The position numbers were made by a program, and so were the translations under genes. Under the pieces are notes generated by a model. The model saw nothing but the letters and a program-made list of their open reading frames with translations, made no database searches and had not been told where the DNA came from. Positions 33,837 to 42,951 of a DNA stretch of 64,000 bases are shown one piece after another. This DNA comes from Vibrio sp. FE10 (GTDB taxonomy: Bacteria > Pseudomonadota > Gammaproteobacteria > Enterobacterales > Vibrionaceae). The stretch covers positions 1,426,001-1,490,000 of the forward strand of contig NZ_AP028068.1 of NCBI RefSeq assembly GCF_030297155.1, read 5' to 3'. How positions within the stretch are numbered: position 1 is the stretch's first letter; each line of letters opens with the position of its first letter.

Positions 33837-35435
33837 TTAGCAAATCGCTTCGTAACGTTCTACATAGCTTTGCATCACGGCATTCATCGCTTGAGTGATG
33901 TTGGCGTATTGCTCTTCTTCTAAGTTAGCGAGAGAAACACGTAGCGACCATGTTGGAGCATCAAACCCTGCGCCCGGCATTACAATCACGCCATGTTCTT
34001 CGGCAAGACGAACCAAGAAATCCAAAGGCTCATACGTTTCTTCTAACCAAGAGAAGAAACCATTGCTATGAATCGTTTGAGCAATTTCTTTCAGATCAAT
34101 CTCTACATAGTAAAACGCACCTGTTTGATCGCCCTCTGCAATGATTGGGGCCGCCAAGTTCTTCTGCATCAACGTATGGTAACGACGGCGCACAATCTGC
34201 TTAGCCAAGCGTTTATACTCTTCACCACCTTGCATCAAAGACAGCAATGAAAACATCGTCATCTGGATTTGTTGAGGTGTAGAAAGACCCGCAGTATGGT
34301 TCAGTGCCACTGCTCGGCTGTCTGCAACCAATCGATCAATAAATTTAATCTTGCTTGGTTCAAGGGAAATACCTTTGTATCGTGCCGTCAGCGTGTCTCT
34401 GGTTTGTTCTGGAAGATCAGCGATCATACGATCGAAGTTGTTGTCTTCATGCACGCCAATCACCCCTAAACGCCAGCCTGTTGCACCAAAGTACTTAGAG
34501 TATGAATACACCAGAATCGTATTCTTCGGAGCAAGCATCGCTAACGAAGTGAAGTTATCCGCGAAGGTGCCATATACGTCATCAGTCAGTAGAATTAACT
34601 CAGGACGACGGTTAGCAATTTCTGCGATTTTGTAGAGTGTCTCATCACTCAGTCTTACCGATGCTGGGTTGCTTGGGTTTACTAAGAAGAAAGCTTTCAC
34701 GCTTGGATCATTCAACTTCTCTAATTCAGAATCCGGGATCTGCCACGCTGATTCTTCCGTTGCCATAATTTCTACTTTGTTTAGTGAATAATCTTCAAGC
34801 TCTGGCATCTCGATGTAAGGTGTGAAAATCGGTGCGCCAATCGCAATCGTATCGCCTTTGTTTAACAGACGGTTACTCTTCAAAGTGTTGAAAATATACA
34901 CCATGGCTGCCGTACCGCCTTCAACAGCAAACAAGTCAAACTTGCCAGCAGGTACTGGTTGAGAGCCTGCCATCTCTTGTTCAATGTATTTACGAGCGAT
35001 CAGTTCTGAATACTTGAGCATACGGTCAGGAACAGGGTAATTGTTACCTAGAATACCGCCAACCCACTCATAAATCAGCTCATCGCTGTCTACTTGATAT
35101 TGATCGGTAATGAACTGGAAAGCTTCAATTAGGAATTGAACACCTTCTTGCTCTTCGTGTTTTTCACAAAAGTGAAGAAAACGCAGGCTAATGTCTTGTT
35201 TAGCGCCCATTCCACCAAAGCCTTGGTAGCCAGAGAAGGTCGCTTTCGACTCTTCAAGAGCAAACATGCCGAGTTGGAAGAAAGCTTCACGTGGTGCTGT
35301 TGCTACCCAGTTAGGGTTGCCGCGGCCAGCGTTGATCATCGTTTTTTCATGTGAATGCTGAGCAAGGTCGATCAGTGTATTTTTTACTTCAAAAGGGCTC
35401 AGTGTTTCTAGGCGTTTTTCATCTGTGCGTTTCAT
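33837..35435 (-). CDS. aspD: Bifunctional aspartate transaminase/aspartate 4-decarboxylase
   Basis: 532 residues, the long length peculiar to this family (about 530). It is a PLP enzyme converting L-aspartate to L-alanine and CO2. Visible marks are INAGRGNPNWVATAPREAF at the N-terminus, SNPASV and LTDDVYGTFADN in the cofactor site, and the PLP lysine in YSYSKYFGATGWRLGVIG. The C-terminal lid has FDAPTWSLRVSLANLEEEQY with the substrate-binding Arg. aspT, encoding the aspartate:alanine antiporter, lies just upstream on the same strand. Decarboxylation consumes a proton inside, and exchange of aspartate for alanine is electrogenic, so the pair can generate proton motive force and resist acid. 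Confidence 0.95.
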   Translation of the reverse strand: MKRTDEKRLETLSPFEVKNTLIDLAQHSHEKTMINAGRGNPNWVATAPREAFFQLGMFALEESKATFSGYQGFGGMGAKQDISLRFLHFCEKHEEQEGVQFLIEAFQFITDQYQVDSDELIYEWVGGILGNNYPVPDRMLKYSELIARKYIEQEMAGSQPVPAGKFDLFAVEGGTAAMVYIFNTLKSNRLLNKGDTIAIGAPIFTPYIEMPELEDYSLNKVEIMATEESAWQIPDSELEKLNDPSVKAFFLVNPSNPASVRLSDETLYKIAEIANRRPELILLTDDVYGTFADNFTSLAMLAPKNTILVYSYSKYFGATGWRLGVIGVHEDNNFDRMIADLPEQTRDTLTARYKGISLEPSKIKFIDRLVADSRAVALNHTAGLSTPQQIQMTMFSLLSLMQGGEEYKRLAKQIVRRRYHTLMQKNLAAPIIAEGDQTGAFYYVEIDLKEIAQTIHSNGFFSWLEETYEPLDFLVRLAEEHGVIVMPGAGFDAPTWSLRVSLANLEEEQYANITQAMNAVMQSYVERYEAIC

Positions 35436-35546
35436 ATTCGTTTCTCTCTAAATTGTTTATTGGTTAGCTATTGTTTGGATTGAATAGCTAACGTTTGATT
35501 AATGATCTTTTGGGGTAAGAGCCAGGCTCTTGATTAAGTTGTTTTT

Positions 35547-37265
35547 CTAAGAAATTTTGGTAATTAGGTTGATGATTACTGGTCCCCATAGAGTGAGGAA
35601 GATATTGGCAACCGCGTAAGTCATCGTGAAACTTGGTACGGGTGTGCTGTTCTGTGTTTTTTCTAGAAGCGATGCGAAGGCTGGGTTAGCGCTGCGGCTA
35701 CCTGCGACAACGGCTAAGGCTTCTACCGGGTTCTTGATTTTCAACACGTAGTAATTGAATAGGAACGTTAGTATTTGAGGAATCAAAGTGACTAATACAC
35801 CGAGCAGTAATAGCGTTACGCCATTCTCTTTGATTGCAGTCAGTGCTGGAGCGCCTGCGTTGATACCAACAACTGCAACAAATACTGCTAGTCCGAATGT
35901 CTGCATAAAGTTAGCAGCGCCATGGTTAACGCTTCCTAAACGTGGTGTACGCATTCTTAGGTAGCCAACAAGCAGGCCGGAAACCAAACAACCTAAACCA
36001 GAACCAAGCGCAATATGAGAACCACCGATTGAGAAGCCAATCTCACCAATCAGGTAACCCAGCACCATGCCGAAAGACATGGTCACAAAGTCCGTCACAC
36101 TTGGAAGAGGGCTGTTGTAACCGATTTTCTTCACGACTTTGGCAAGGTCTTCTTTGAGACCCACTAGCGTGATTTCGTCGCCAAGGTGTAATTCAGTTTC
36201 TGGTAATGTTGAAATGTCATGACCCATACGAGACAGCTGAGCGATATAAACACCACGGCGAATACGTGCGTTGGTTTCATCGTGAAGCTTACGTAGAGTG
36301 ATGCCTGCTAGTTTCTTGTTGGTCAGTACGACTTTTTGTTGTGTCTGAATAACGTTGTTTTCTTCGCTAAATTCACCCAGTTCAACCCCAAGGGATGTCA
36401 CTTTCGGAAAGGCACGCGTTAAGCCAGTTAGGTAAACCTTGTCTCCAGCCGCTAAGATAGGGTTCTTAGCGATATCTAAAGTCGACTCTGCTTCGTCCTT
36501 GGTGCGATAAATAGCTTCGATGGTTAAATCTGTGTCGAATGCTTCTTCTAGTTCAACAACGCTTTTTCCGACAAAGATCGAGTTGGCGGTAACCTGGTAA
36601 GCGCGTGAAGATACGCGGCTTAGTGCTGGGAATTCACCCTCGTTTAACTGCTTGTTACCAGCGCCCATTTTCTCTGCGAGTTTTTTCGCTTCTTTAGTGA
36701 TGTTCCAACCCATTACCATAGGAATGAGTGACATCATTAAGATTGGGCCAAGAGAGCCGAAGATGTAGGTGATTGAGTAACCGACAGCCACGTTTGTCTT
36801 AAGTGTTGATGTGACATCGGGAGCTAGGTTGAGCTGATCAATTGCGTTGCCCGCTGTACCTATGATTGCCGATTGCGTTAAGCCGCCAGCCGCAAGACCT
36901 GCCGCTAAACCTTTGTCTAGTCCTGCCCATTTAGAGAGCAACACAACCGTCACCAATCCTACAAACGTCATCACGAATGAAGCGAATAAGCGTGTTAGTG
37001 ATGAAAGGCGGAATGATGAGAAAAATTGCGGTCCGCCGTTGTAACCCACCATGAATATAAATAGCGCAAAGAAGATGCTTTTTACTTCGTTGGAAATCGC
37101 GATTCCGCCGATTTGACCAAGCCCTACCGCAACCAAAAGTGAACCTGCGATTCCGCCTAGTTCAAATTTACCGATTTTAATTTTACCGATTAAGTAACCA
37201 AGTCCTAATGATAGGAATAGAGCTATAAATGGATAGTCTCTTAATTGTTCAATAATAAATGACAT
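35547..37265 (-). CDS. aspT: Aspartate-alanine antiporter AspT
   Basis: 572 residues. Two YidE/YbjL-type transport halves flank a cytoplasmic pair of TrkA_C/RCK_C domains. The N-terminal half is GLGYLIGKIKIGKFELGG and GLAAGLAAGGLTQSAIIGTA. The middle holds TRKDEAESTLDIAKNPILAAG and AQLSRMGHDISTLPETELHL. The C-terminal half carries GVLVTLIPQILTFLFNYYVL and EALAVVAGSRSANPAFASLL. Total length is the same as Tetragenococcus AspT (543) plus a few residues. It exchanges external aspartate for internal alanine. ATG at 37265 has AAGG 6 bases upstream. It precedes the decarboxylase gene, which lies 111 bp downstream; a small dyad (AAGAGCC/GGCTCTT) lies in the gap. Confidence 0.93.
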   Translation of the reverse strand: MSFIIEQLRDYPFIALFLSLGLGYLIGKIKIGKFELGGIAGSLLVAVGLGQIGGIAISNEVKSIFFALFIFMVGYNGGPQFFSSFRLSSLTRLFASFVMTFVGLVTVVLLSKWAGLDKGLAAGLAAGGLTQSAIIGTAGNAIDQLNLAPDVTSTLKTNVAVGYSITYIFGSLGPILMMSLIPMVMGWNITKEAKKLAEKMGAGNKQLNEGEFPALSRVSSRAYQVTANSIFVGKSVVELEEAFDTDLTIEAIYRTKDEAESTLDIAKNPILAAGDKVYLTGLTRAFPKVTSLGVELGEFSEENNVIQTQQKVVLTNKKLAGITLRKLHDETNARIRRGVYIAQLSRMGHDISTLPETELHLGDEITLVGLKEDLAKVVKKIGYNSPLPSVTDFVTMSFGMVLGYLIGEIGFSIGGSHIALGSGLGCLVSGLLVGYLRMRTPRLGSVNHGAANFMQTFGLAVFVAVVGINAGAPALTAIKENGVTLLLLGVLVTLIPQILTFLFNYYVLKIKNPVEALAVVAGSRSANPAFASLLEKTQNSTPVPSFTMTYAVANIFLTLWGPVIINLITKIS

Positions 37266-37360
37266 GATAAACCTTTAATGAAATGGTTTTTATATTTCAT
37301 AATTAATAATATGTTGATGTTAAATTACAGAGTGTTTTCGTTATCTGTAGTTATTTGAAC

Positions 37361-37633
37361 CTAAGAGTTGTTTTTCTTATGGTGTAATCGTGAAGCCTTT
37401 TTATGGTCATGAGTTTTATCTTTGTGATGCTTATTATGATGACCATCCGGATGGTGATTAACTAAATGCTTATGACCTTCAGGTTCTCCGCCATGTGGCT
37501 GACCTGAATGAGAAGGCTGATGCGCTCTATACTCTAGATGGTCCTTGTTATGTTTATGGTCGACTTCTTCTCCATATACACGTTTCATTTTTTCTTTAAT
37601 AGCGACTTTCGTGTGGTGTGCTTGATTAGACAT
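37361..37633 (-). CDS. Small histidine-rich protein
   Basis: 90 residues, 20 of them His, often in pairs (NHHPDGHHNKHHKDK, DHKHNKDH), with many Lys and no signal peptide or membrane span. The composition suggests a disordered metal-binding (Ni, Zn, Cu) or buffering protein; function is unknown. It lies upstream of aspT on the same strand (95-bp gap, no clear terminator) and may be cotranscribed. A link with intracellular pH or metal stress fits both the antiporter and the adjacent efflux pump, but it is inference. Confidence 0.7.
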   Translation of the reverse strand: MSNQAHHTKVAIKEKMKRVYGEEVDHKHNKDHLEYRAHQPSHSGQPHGGEPEGHKHLVNHHPDGHHNKHHKDKTHDHKKASRLHHKKNNS

Positions 37634-37738
37634 ATTAATCTCAGTTAGTTGTTTAAGGAACGATGAGAATTATATCTATCGAGAGAGAATATAAATCATG
37701 TTCAAATAAAATCGACATAAAGGATTAAAATGATTTTT

Positions 37739-37760
37739 ACTTGATAAAAGTTTATCAAGT
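37739..37760. promoter_or_regulatory. Palindromic operator candidate
   Basis: ACTTGATAAA-AG-TTTATCAAGT has two perfect 10-bp arms in the 245-bp gap between the divergent His-rich gene and the RND pump. It has no T-run, so an operator is likelier than a terminator. No regulator gene is adjacent. Confidence 0.55.
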
Positions 37761-37878
37761 CATTGTATTTGTTGGTTTTATTTTTATTTTATATAGCTTT
37801 ACTGCGATGTTATATCAGTTTGATTTATTGACGGTGTCGATAGATAGAATAGCCGGACTTTAAAAACAAGGTGAACAC

Positions 37879-39069
37879 ATGAGTAAGTATAAAGGCGTAA
37901 TCGTCGGGTCAGCTTTATTTATATTATTGTCTTTTGTATTCGGCTTTCATTACGTGAAAAGCGAAATAATAAAAGAAAAGGTAGCAAGTTTTAAATTACC
38001 AGCGACATCTGTAACAACTGAATCAGTAAATAAAGAAGTTTGGAATGAGAGTTTGCAAGTGATAGGTAACATTCATGCAAACCAATCTATAGATGTGACA
38101 AGCCAAATGTCAGGGCAAATAAAAGAAGTGCTTTTTAAATCGGGTCAATTTGTCAATAAAGGCGATGTTCTTATTAAATTGGATGATGCCCTATTGAAAG
38201 CTAATCATAAAAGCCAGTTAGCAAAAGTTGAATTGGCGAGAACGGAATTGAAACGAAATAAAAAGCTACTTAAAAATAATAGCGTCTCTCAGAATTCGGT
38301 AGATAAACTTGCAGCTCAATTTAATGCTGAATCCGCGAAACTCGAATACATCTCTACTCAGGTTGAATATATGAAAGTTAAAGCGCCTTTCTCTGGCAAT
38401 GTTGGAATTAGAAATGTTGATGTGGGTGACTTTATTAACTCAAGCACAGCGATTGTTGACCTTGAAGATAGCTCTCAACAGTATGTCGATTTTTCTATTT
38501 CGGAGCTTTACCTTCACAGCGTGAAAGTGGGTCAGGATCTCCAGTTTGAATCTGACGCAGCTAACGATGCTGAGTATCACGCAACGATTACGGCAATTGA
38601 ACCAAGCTCAGACGCCAGCACACACAATATCGAACTGCGAGCGGTGACGACTCAGCCTGTTCCGTTGGAGTCGGGAATGTATGTGGATGCGACGCTGACC
38701 ACTTCAGATTCAAACTCGGTGATCAGTGTGCAATCAGTGGCAATCAGCTACACCTTGTCTGGCGATACTGTGTTTGTTCTTGATACGTCAACGAAACAAG
38801 TGAGCACGAATTCAGGCAGCGTAAGCTCTGACGACAAAGATCCAAGCAGTCAAGGTTCAGAGAAAGCAGAGACACCATTTTATGAATACAAAGTGGTGCA
38901 ACGTACTGTGGAAATTGGCCCGAAACAGGGTGGTTATGTGGGTGTTATTTCTGGTTTAAAAGAGGGCGATGTGGTGGTGACATCGAATCAACATCAGCTT
39001 AAAAACGGCGGTCTGGTTTTAGTGAACAATCAACGACCTCTTGTTACCAATACTAAGCCAAGTAAATAG
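37879..39069 (+). CDS. RND efflux periplasmic adaptor (membrane fusion protein)
   Basis: 396 residues. An N-terminal membrane anchor (VGSALFILLSFVFGFHYV) is followed by the lipoyl/barrel-sandwich halves (QVIGNIHANQSIDVTSQMSG with GQFVNKGDVLIKLDDALLKA; MKVKAPFSGNVGIRNVDVGD). A helical hairpin of about 60 residues joins them, and beta-barrel and membrane-proximal domains follow. The C-terminal region carries a Ser/Asp-rich insert (about 310-335). It links an RND pump to an outer membrane channel. It is encoded 9 bp upstream of the pump gene. The protein is of the VmeA/AcrA-MexE class; the paralogue cannot be named. No outer-membrane factor gene is next to it, so it probably uses a TolC from elsewhere. 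Confidence 0.88.
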   Translation: MSKYKGVIVGSALFILLSFVFGFHYVKSEIIKEKVASFKLPATSVTTESVNKEVWNESLQVIGNIHANQSIDVTSQMSGQIKEVLFKSGQFVNKGDVLIKLDDALLKANHKSQLAKVELARTELKRNKKLLKNNSVSQNSVDKLAAQFNAESAKLEYISTQVEYMKVKAPFSGNVGIRNVDVGDFINSSTAIVDLEDSSQQYVDFSISELYLHSVKVGQDLQFESDAANDAEYHATITAIEPSSDASTHNIELRAVTTQPVPLESGMYVDATLTTSDSNSVISVQSVAISYTLSGDTVFVLDTSTKQVSTNSGSVSSDDKDPSSQGSEKAETPFYEYKVVQRTVEIGPKQGGYVGVISGLKEGDVVVTSNQHQLKNGGLVLVNNQRPLVTNTKPSK

Positions 39070-39078
39070 GATACTCCC

Positions 39079-42000
39079 ATGACATTTACTGATGTATTTA
39101 TCAAACGTCCGGTTTTGGCGACGGTATTAAGCCTTGTGTTGTTGGTGTTGGGTCTAAAGGCCTTTACCTCGCTGCAAGTGCGCCAATACCCAGAAATTGA
39201 AACAGGTGTGATTACCGTTACCACCAGTTATCCAGGTGCCAGTGCATCGAGCGTGCAAGGTTATGTTACCCAGCCGTTGCAGGCTGAAATCGCCCAAACT
39301 GCGGGCATTGACTATATGACATCAGACAGTGCCTTGGGTAAATCGGTCATTACGGTTTACTTGAAGCTGGGTTACCCATCAGACGGCGCGCTGACGGAGA
39401 TTTTGTCTCTGGTACAACAAGTGAAATACAAGCTGCCTTCAGGGGTATTGGATCCGAGTATTCTTAAATCGACATCTCAATCTCCAATTTTATATGTCTC
39501 TTTCTCAAGCGATACGCTGAAAACAGAGCAGGTGTCAGACTATGTGAGCCGAGTGGTGAAGCCAACATTCTCAACCGTTGAGGGTGTATCTAAAGTCGAT
39601 ATGTTGGGGCAACAAGATTTCGCGATGCGTATCTGGTTAAAACCTCAAAAGTTGGCGTCTTATGGTTTAACTGCAACTGATGTACAAAATGCGTTGCGAG
39701 CAAACAACATCGTGAGTGCCGCGGGTAAGTTACAAAACCCTTATATCGAAGTCGATATCAATGCTCATACCGATTCTAGCTCTGTAGAAGACTTTAAAAA
39801 CATGTCGCTCAAAGCACATGACGGACAACTGGTGCATTTGAAAGATGTTGCGACTGTGGAACTCGGCGCGGCTACTTATGATTCAGACGTTGAATTTAAT
39901 GGTGTGACGACTGTTGCAACTGCGATCAGCAATACCGCAACATCTAACCCGTTAACCGTGGTTGAGGGCATTTATGAATTGCTGCCTCAGATAGAAGCAG
40001 GCCTACCTGACGGTATTAAAGCGGATGTGGTGTACGACTCAACCAAGTTCATTGAGACATCGATTGATGAAGTAGCAAAAACGCTGATGGAAGCGGCTCT
40101 GATTGTTGTCATTGTTATCTTTGCGTTCCTCGGCTCTATGCGTGCGATGTTGATCCCATTGGTGACCATTCCATTGTCGCTGATTGGCTCGATGTTCTTC
40201 ATGTTGAGCATGGGTTTCAGTATTAACTTGCTGACGTTATTGGCGATGGTTCTTGCGATCTCTTTGGTGGTTGATGATGCGATTGTGGTGGTGGAGAACA
40301 CCTTCCGTCACCTAGAAGATGGTACCAGCCCAATCAAAGCAGCGATTGACAGTGCGCGTGAAATCGCAGGCTCTGTGATTGCGATGACCATTACCTTAGC
40401 CGCTGTGTATGCACCCATCGGTTTCATGGGCGGTTTGACCGGTAAGTTGTTTACCGAGTTTGCTTTCACCTTGGCGGGCTCTGTTCTGATTTCAGGCTTT
40501 ATCGCACTTACGTTGACGCCGATGATGTGTTCAAAGCTGCTCAACAAGTCGGTATTGGATGGAAAACTGGTTAAGAAGATCGACGTTGTTATTGCTGGTG
40601 TAACTGAGCGTTACCGAAAGGTGCTTGAGCATGTGCTTAATAACCGAGTTTATATCTGGCCAGTAATCGGGACATTGCTGATTAGCTTGGTGTTCATGTT
40701 TATGAATACTGCTTCTGAGCTGGCACCTGAAGAAGATCAGGGCGTAATGATTGTGATGGGACAAGGACCTGCGCAAGCCAATACCGATTACATTCGCCAC
40801 TTTACCCCGGCTCTGATTGACGCCATTGGTAAAAACGACGAAGTAGAAATGACCATGCTGGATAACGGCTATATGAACAACAACGCGTTCTTTGGTTTAG
40901 GTGTATTGAAAGATTGGGATTCACGCGAATCAACGGCGAAAGAGGTGATGCAACGTTTCGAAAAAGAGAGCTCTGTATTACCGGGTTTGCAGGTGTATAC
41001 CTTCTCTCCACCGGATTTACCAGGCACACCGCAAGGCTTGCCATTCCAAATGGTATTGAAGACACCAACAGGCTCGTATCAGGATCTGTATCAATACGCT
41101 GAGAAGCTAAAAGAATACGCACAGAAGAGCGGTAAGTTTATCTACGTGCAGAACGATCTTAACTTCAATAAACCGCAAGTTGAGATCCAAATTGACCGTG
41201 ATAAAGCGGCGCAAATGAATGTGAGTGCTCAGGACATCGGTACCGTGCTGTCTCGCTTTATTAGTGAGGGCTTCGTGAACTACTTCTCGATGGATCAACG
41301 CAGCTATCAGGTTATCACGCAAGTACCGAACGAGAATCGTAACTCTTGGGATGATCTGAAGAATTACCACGTACGTTCAAATACTGGCGAAATGGTTCCA
41401 CTGGCGTCTTTAATCGAGATTAGCCAATCGGTACAACCTTCAAAAGTGGATCAGTTCCAACAGTTAAACAGTGCCATGATCGAAGCGAAGATGATGCCGG
41501 GCATCAGTATTGGTGAGGCTTACCAAGTGATGGAAGAGGGTGCTGCGCAGATATTGCCTAAATCATACAGCACGGATACTTCTGGGCAGCTACGCCAGTT
41601 CTTGCAAGAAGGGTCTTCGTTGGTAACGACGTTCTTCTTAGCCTTGGTGATTATCTACTTGGTATTGGCAGCGCAGTTCGAAAGCTTACGCGATCCGCTG
41701 GTGGTATTAACCAGTGTGCCGTTGTCGATCTTTGGTGCTTTAATGCCACTGTACTTGGGCATTGATACGCTCAACATCTATACAGAAGTCGGATTGGTGA
41801 CCTTAATCGGACTCATCAGTAAACACGGTATTTTGATTGTTGAGTTTGCTAACCAGATGCAACAAGAGTTGAAATGCAGCCGCCGTGAAGCCGCAATCCG
41901 TTCAGCGACCGTGCGAATGCGCCCAGTATTGATGACAACTGCCGCCATGGTTGTAGGTGTTGTACCGCTGCTAATAGCGAGTGGTGCAGGGGCTCAAAGT

Positions 42001-42126
42001 CGATTCTCAATTGGCTTGGTGATTACGGTGGGTATGTCTGTGGGCACGCTATTTACGCTGTTCGTGGTACCAACGATTTACACCTACTTAGCGGCGGATC
42101 ATACCGCTCAGGAACAAGAAGCTTAG
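39079..42126 (+). CDS. RND multidrug efflux permease (AcrB/HAE1 type)
   Basis: 1015 residues, 12 membrane spans with two large periplasmic loops, an inner-membrane proton-driven drug exporter. Marks are FIKRPVLATVLSLVLLVLGL at the start, SLVVDDAIVVVENTFRHLED with the proton-relay pair of aspartates in span 4, ALTLTPMMCSKLL, and the second-half counterpart with the relay lysine in GLVTLIGLISKHGILIVEFA. The VDDAIVVVEN motif and the GxxxAxR spacing place it in the drug (HAE1) rather than heavy-metal branch. Its adaptor gene is directly upstream. It is about 30 residues shorter than E. coli AcrB. Confidence 0.93.
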   Translation: MTFTDVFIKRPVLATVLSLVLLVLGLKAFTSLQVRQYPEIETGVITVTTSYPGASASSVQGYVTQPLQAEIAQTAGIDYMTSDSALGKSVITVYLKLGYPSDGALTEILSLVQQVKYKLPSGVLDPSILKSTSQSPILYVSFSSDTLKTEQVSDYVSRVVKPTFSTVEGVSKVDMLGQQDFAMRIWLKPQKLASYGLTATDVQNALRANNIVSAAGKLQNPYIEVDINAHTDSSSVEDFKNMSLKAHDGQLVHLKDVATVELGAATYDSDVEFNGVTTVATAISNTATSNPLTVVEGIYELLPQIEAGLPDGIKADVVYDSTKFIETSIDEVAKTLMEAALIVVIVIFAFLGSMRAMLIPLVTIPLSLIGSMFFMLSMGFSINLLTLLAMVLAISLVVDDAIVVVENTFRHLEDGTSPIKAAIDSAREIAGSVIAMTITLAAVYAPIGFMGGLTGKLFTEFAFTLAGSVLISGFIALTLTPMMCSKLLNKSVLDGKLVKKIDVVIAGVTERYRKVLEHVLNNRVYIWPVIGTLLISLVFMFMNTASELAPEEDQGVMIVMGQGPAQANTDYIRHFTPALIDAIGKNDEVEMTMLDNGYMNNNAFFGLGVLKDWDSRESTAKEVMQRFEKESSVLPGLQVYTFSPPDLPGTPQGLPFQMVLKTPTGSYQDLYQYAEKLKEYAQKSGKFIYVQNDLNFNKPQVEIQIDRDKAAQMNVSAQDIGTVLSRFISEGFVNYFSMDQRSYQVITQVPNENRNSWDDLKNYHVRSNTGEMVPLASLIEISQSVQPSKVDQFQQLNSAMIEAKMMPGISIGEAYQVMEEGAAQILPKSYSTDTSGQLRQFLQEGSSLVTTFFLALVIIYLVLAAQFESLRDPLVVLTSVPLSIFGALMPLYLGIDTLNIYTEVGLVTLIGLISKHGILIVEFANQMQQELKCSRREAAIRSATVRMRPVLMTTAAMVVGVVPLLIASGAGAQSRFSIGLVITVGMSVGTLFTLFVVPTIYTYLAADHTAQEQEA

Positions 42127-42266
42127 TAACGTGAGAGCTAATGATCACGAAAGCTCTTCCAAACAAATCATTCATTAACAAGAAAATTTAATCAACACGA
42201 ATCCCATTTATGAGCCTGACCGCTTAGGGGTTCGTGCATTCAAAATTCAGGAAATTAGAGGTTCAC

Positions 42267-42947
42267 ATGAAACTACATTACTTATATCCATTGCTTGCGT
42301 TGTTCACCGTTGGCTGTGCAAGTTCAGTCCCAAACAAAGAAGAAATCAAAAGCGTCGATTCAGATCATTACTTTGTCGATAGCCAGTTTGATGACGACAT
42401 GGCGGGCATGTCGTGGATAGCAAAAGACAGTGCTTCACATCACTTTAATCAGTTCAAATTCAATAGTGTAGAGATTAAAAATGCAGGCATCGACAAGCGA
42501 GTATCGAAAGAGGTGCAAGAGCAATTCAAAGCACAAATTCTTACCAGTATGAACGACAAGTTGAAGCATAAACTGCAAGGATACGAGAACTCTATTTTGG
42601 CTAATAAAGTGCTCGATATTAGTGTTGATCTATATGGCATTGATGACATCCCTGAGGACATGCGTGTGACGGAGTTTATCCCTGTTGGTTCTATTATCGG
42701 TGCGGTTAAATACGCTGCGGGTACTCGAGATCGTTCAATTCGTGTGTTGGCAAGTGTCGACCTAAAAGATCATGATTCTTCAGAACTGATTGGCCGTCGT
42801 ATCTTTGTGGTGAATGACAATGGTGTATTAGAGAACGAAAAGTCTGATATCACCATCGACATGCTTGATAAAAATATCGATCAAATCACCAAGCAAGCGG
42901 TCGATTTTGCTTTTGAAGTGACTTACCTAAACAAGAAGCAAGGTTAA
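42267..42947 (+). CDS. Lipoprotein, DUF3313-like
   Basis: 226 residues. Lipoprotein signal MKLHYLYPLLALFTVGC with lipobox FTVGC. The mature part (DSQFDDDMAGMSWIAKDSAS, then NKVLDISVDLYGIDDIPEDM and SIRVLASVDLKDHDSSELIG) looks like the DUF3313 group of outer-membrane lipoproteins. ATG at 42267 has GAGG 6 bases upstream; the frame is open from 42234. It sits between the RND pump and phospholipase A genes on one strand, 4 bp before pldA, so it probably shares its transcript. The function is unknown. Confidence 0.75.
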   Translation: MKLHYLYPLLALFTVGCASSVPNKEEIKSVDSDHYFVDSQFDDDMAGMSWIAKDSASHHFNQFKFNSVEIKNAGIDKRVSKEVQEQFKAQILTSMNDKLKHKLQGYENSILANKVLDISVDLYGIDDIPEDMRVTEFIPVGSIIGAVKYAAGTRDRSIRVLASVDLKDHDSSELIGRRIFVVNDNGVLENEKSDITIDMLDKNIDQITKQAVDFAFEVTYLNKKQG

Positions 42948-42951
42948 GCTC

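Noticed and set aside
35517..35531. AAGAGCC/GGCTCTT palindrome between aspT and aspD
   Set aside because: The stem is short, with almost no loop and no T-run, so neither terminator nor operator can be claimed.
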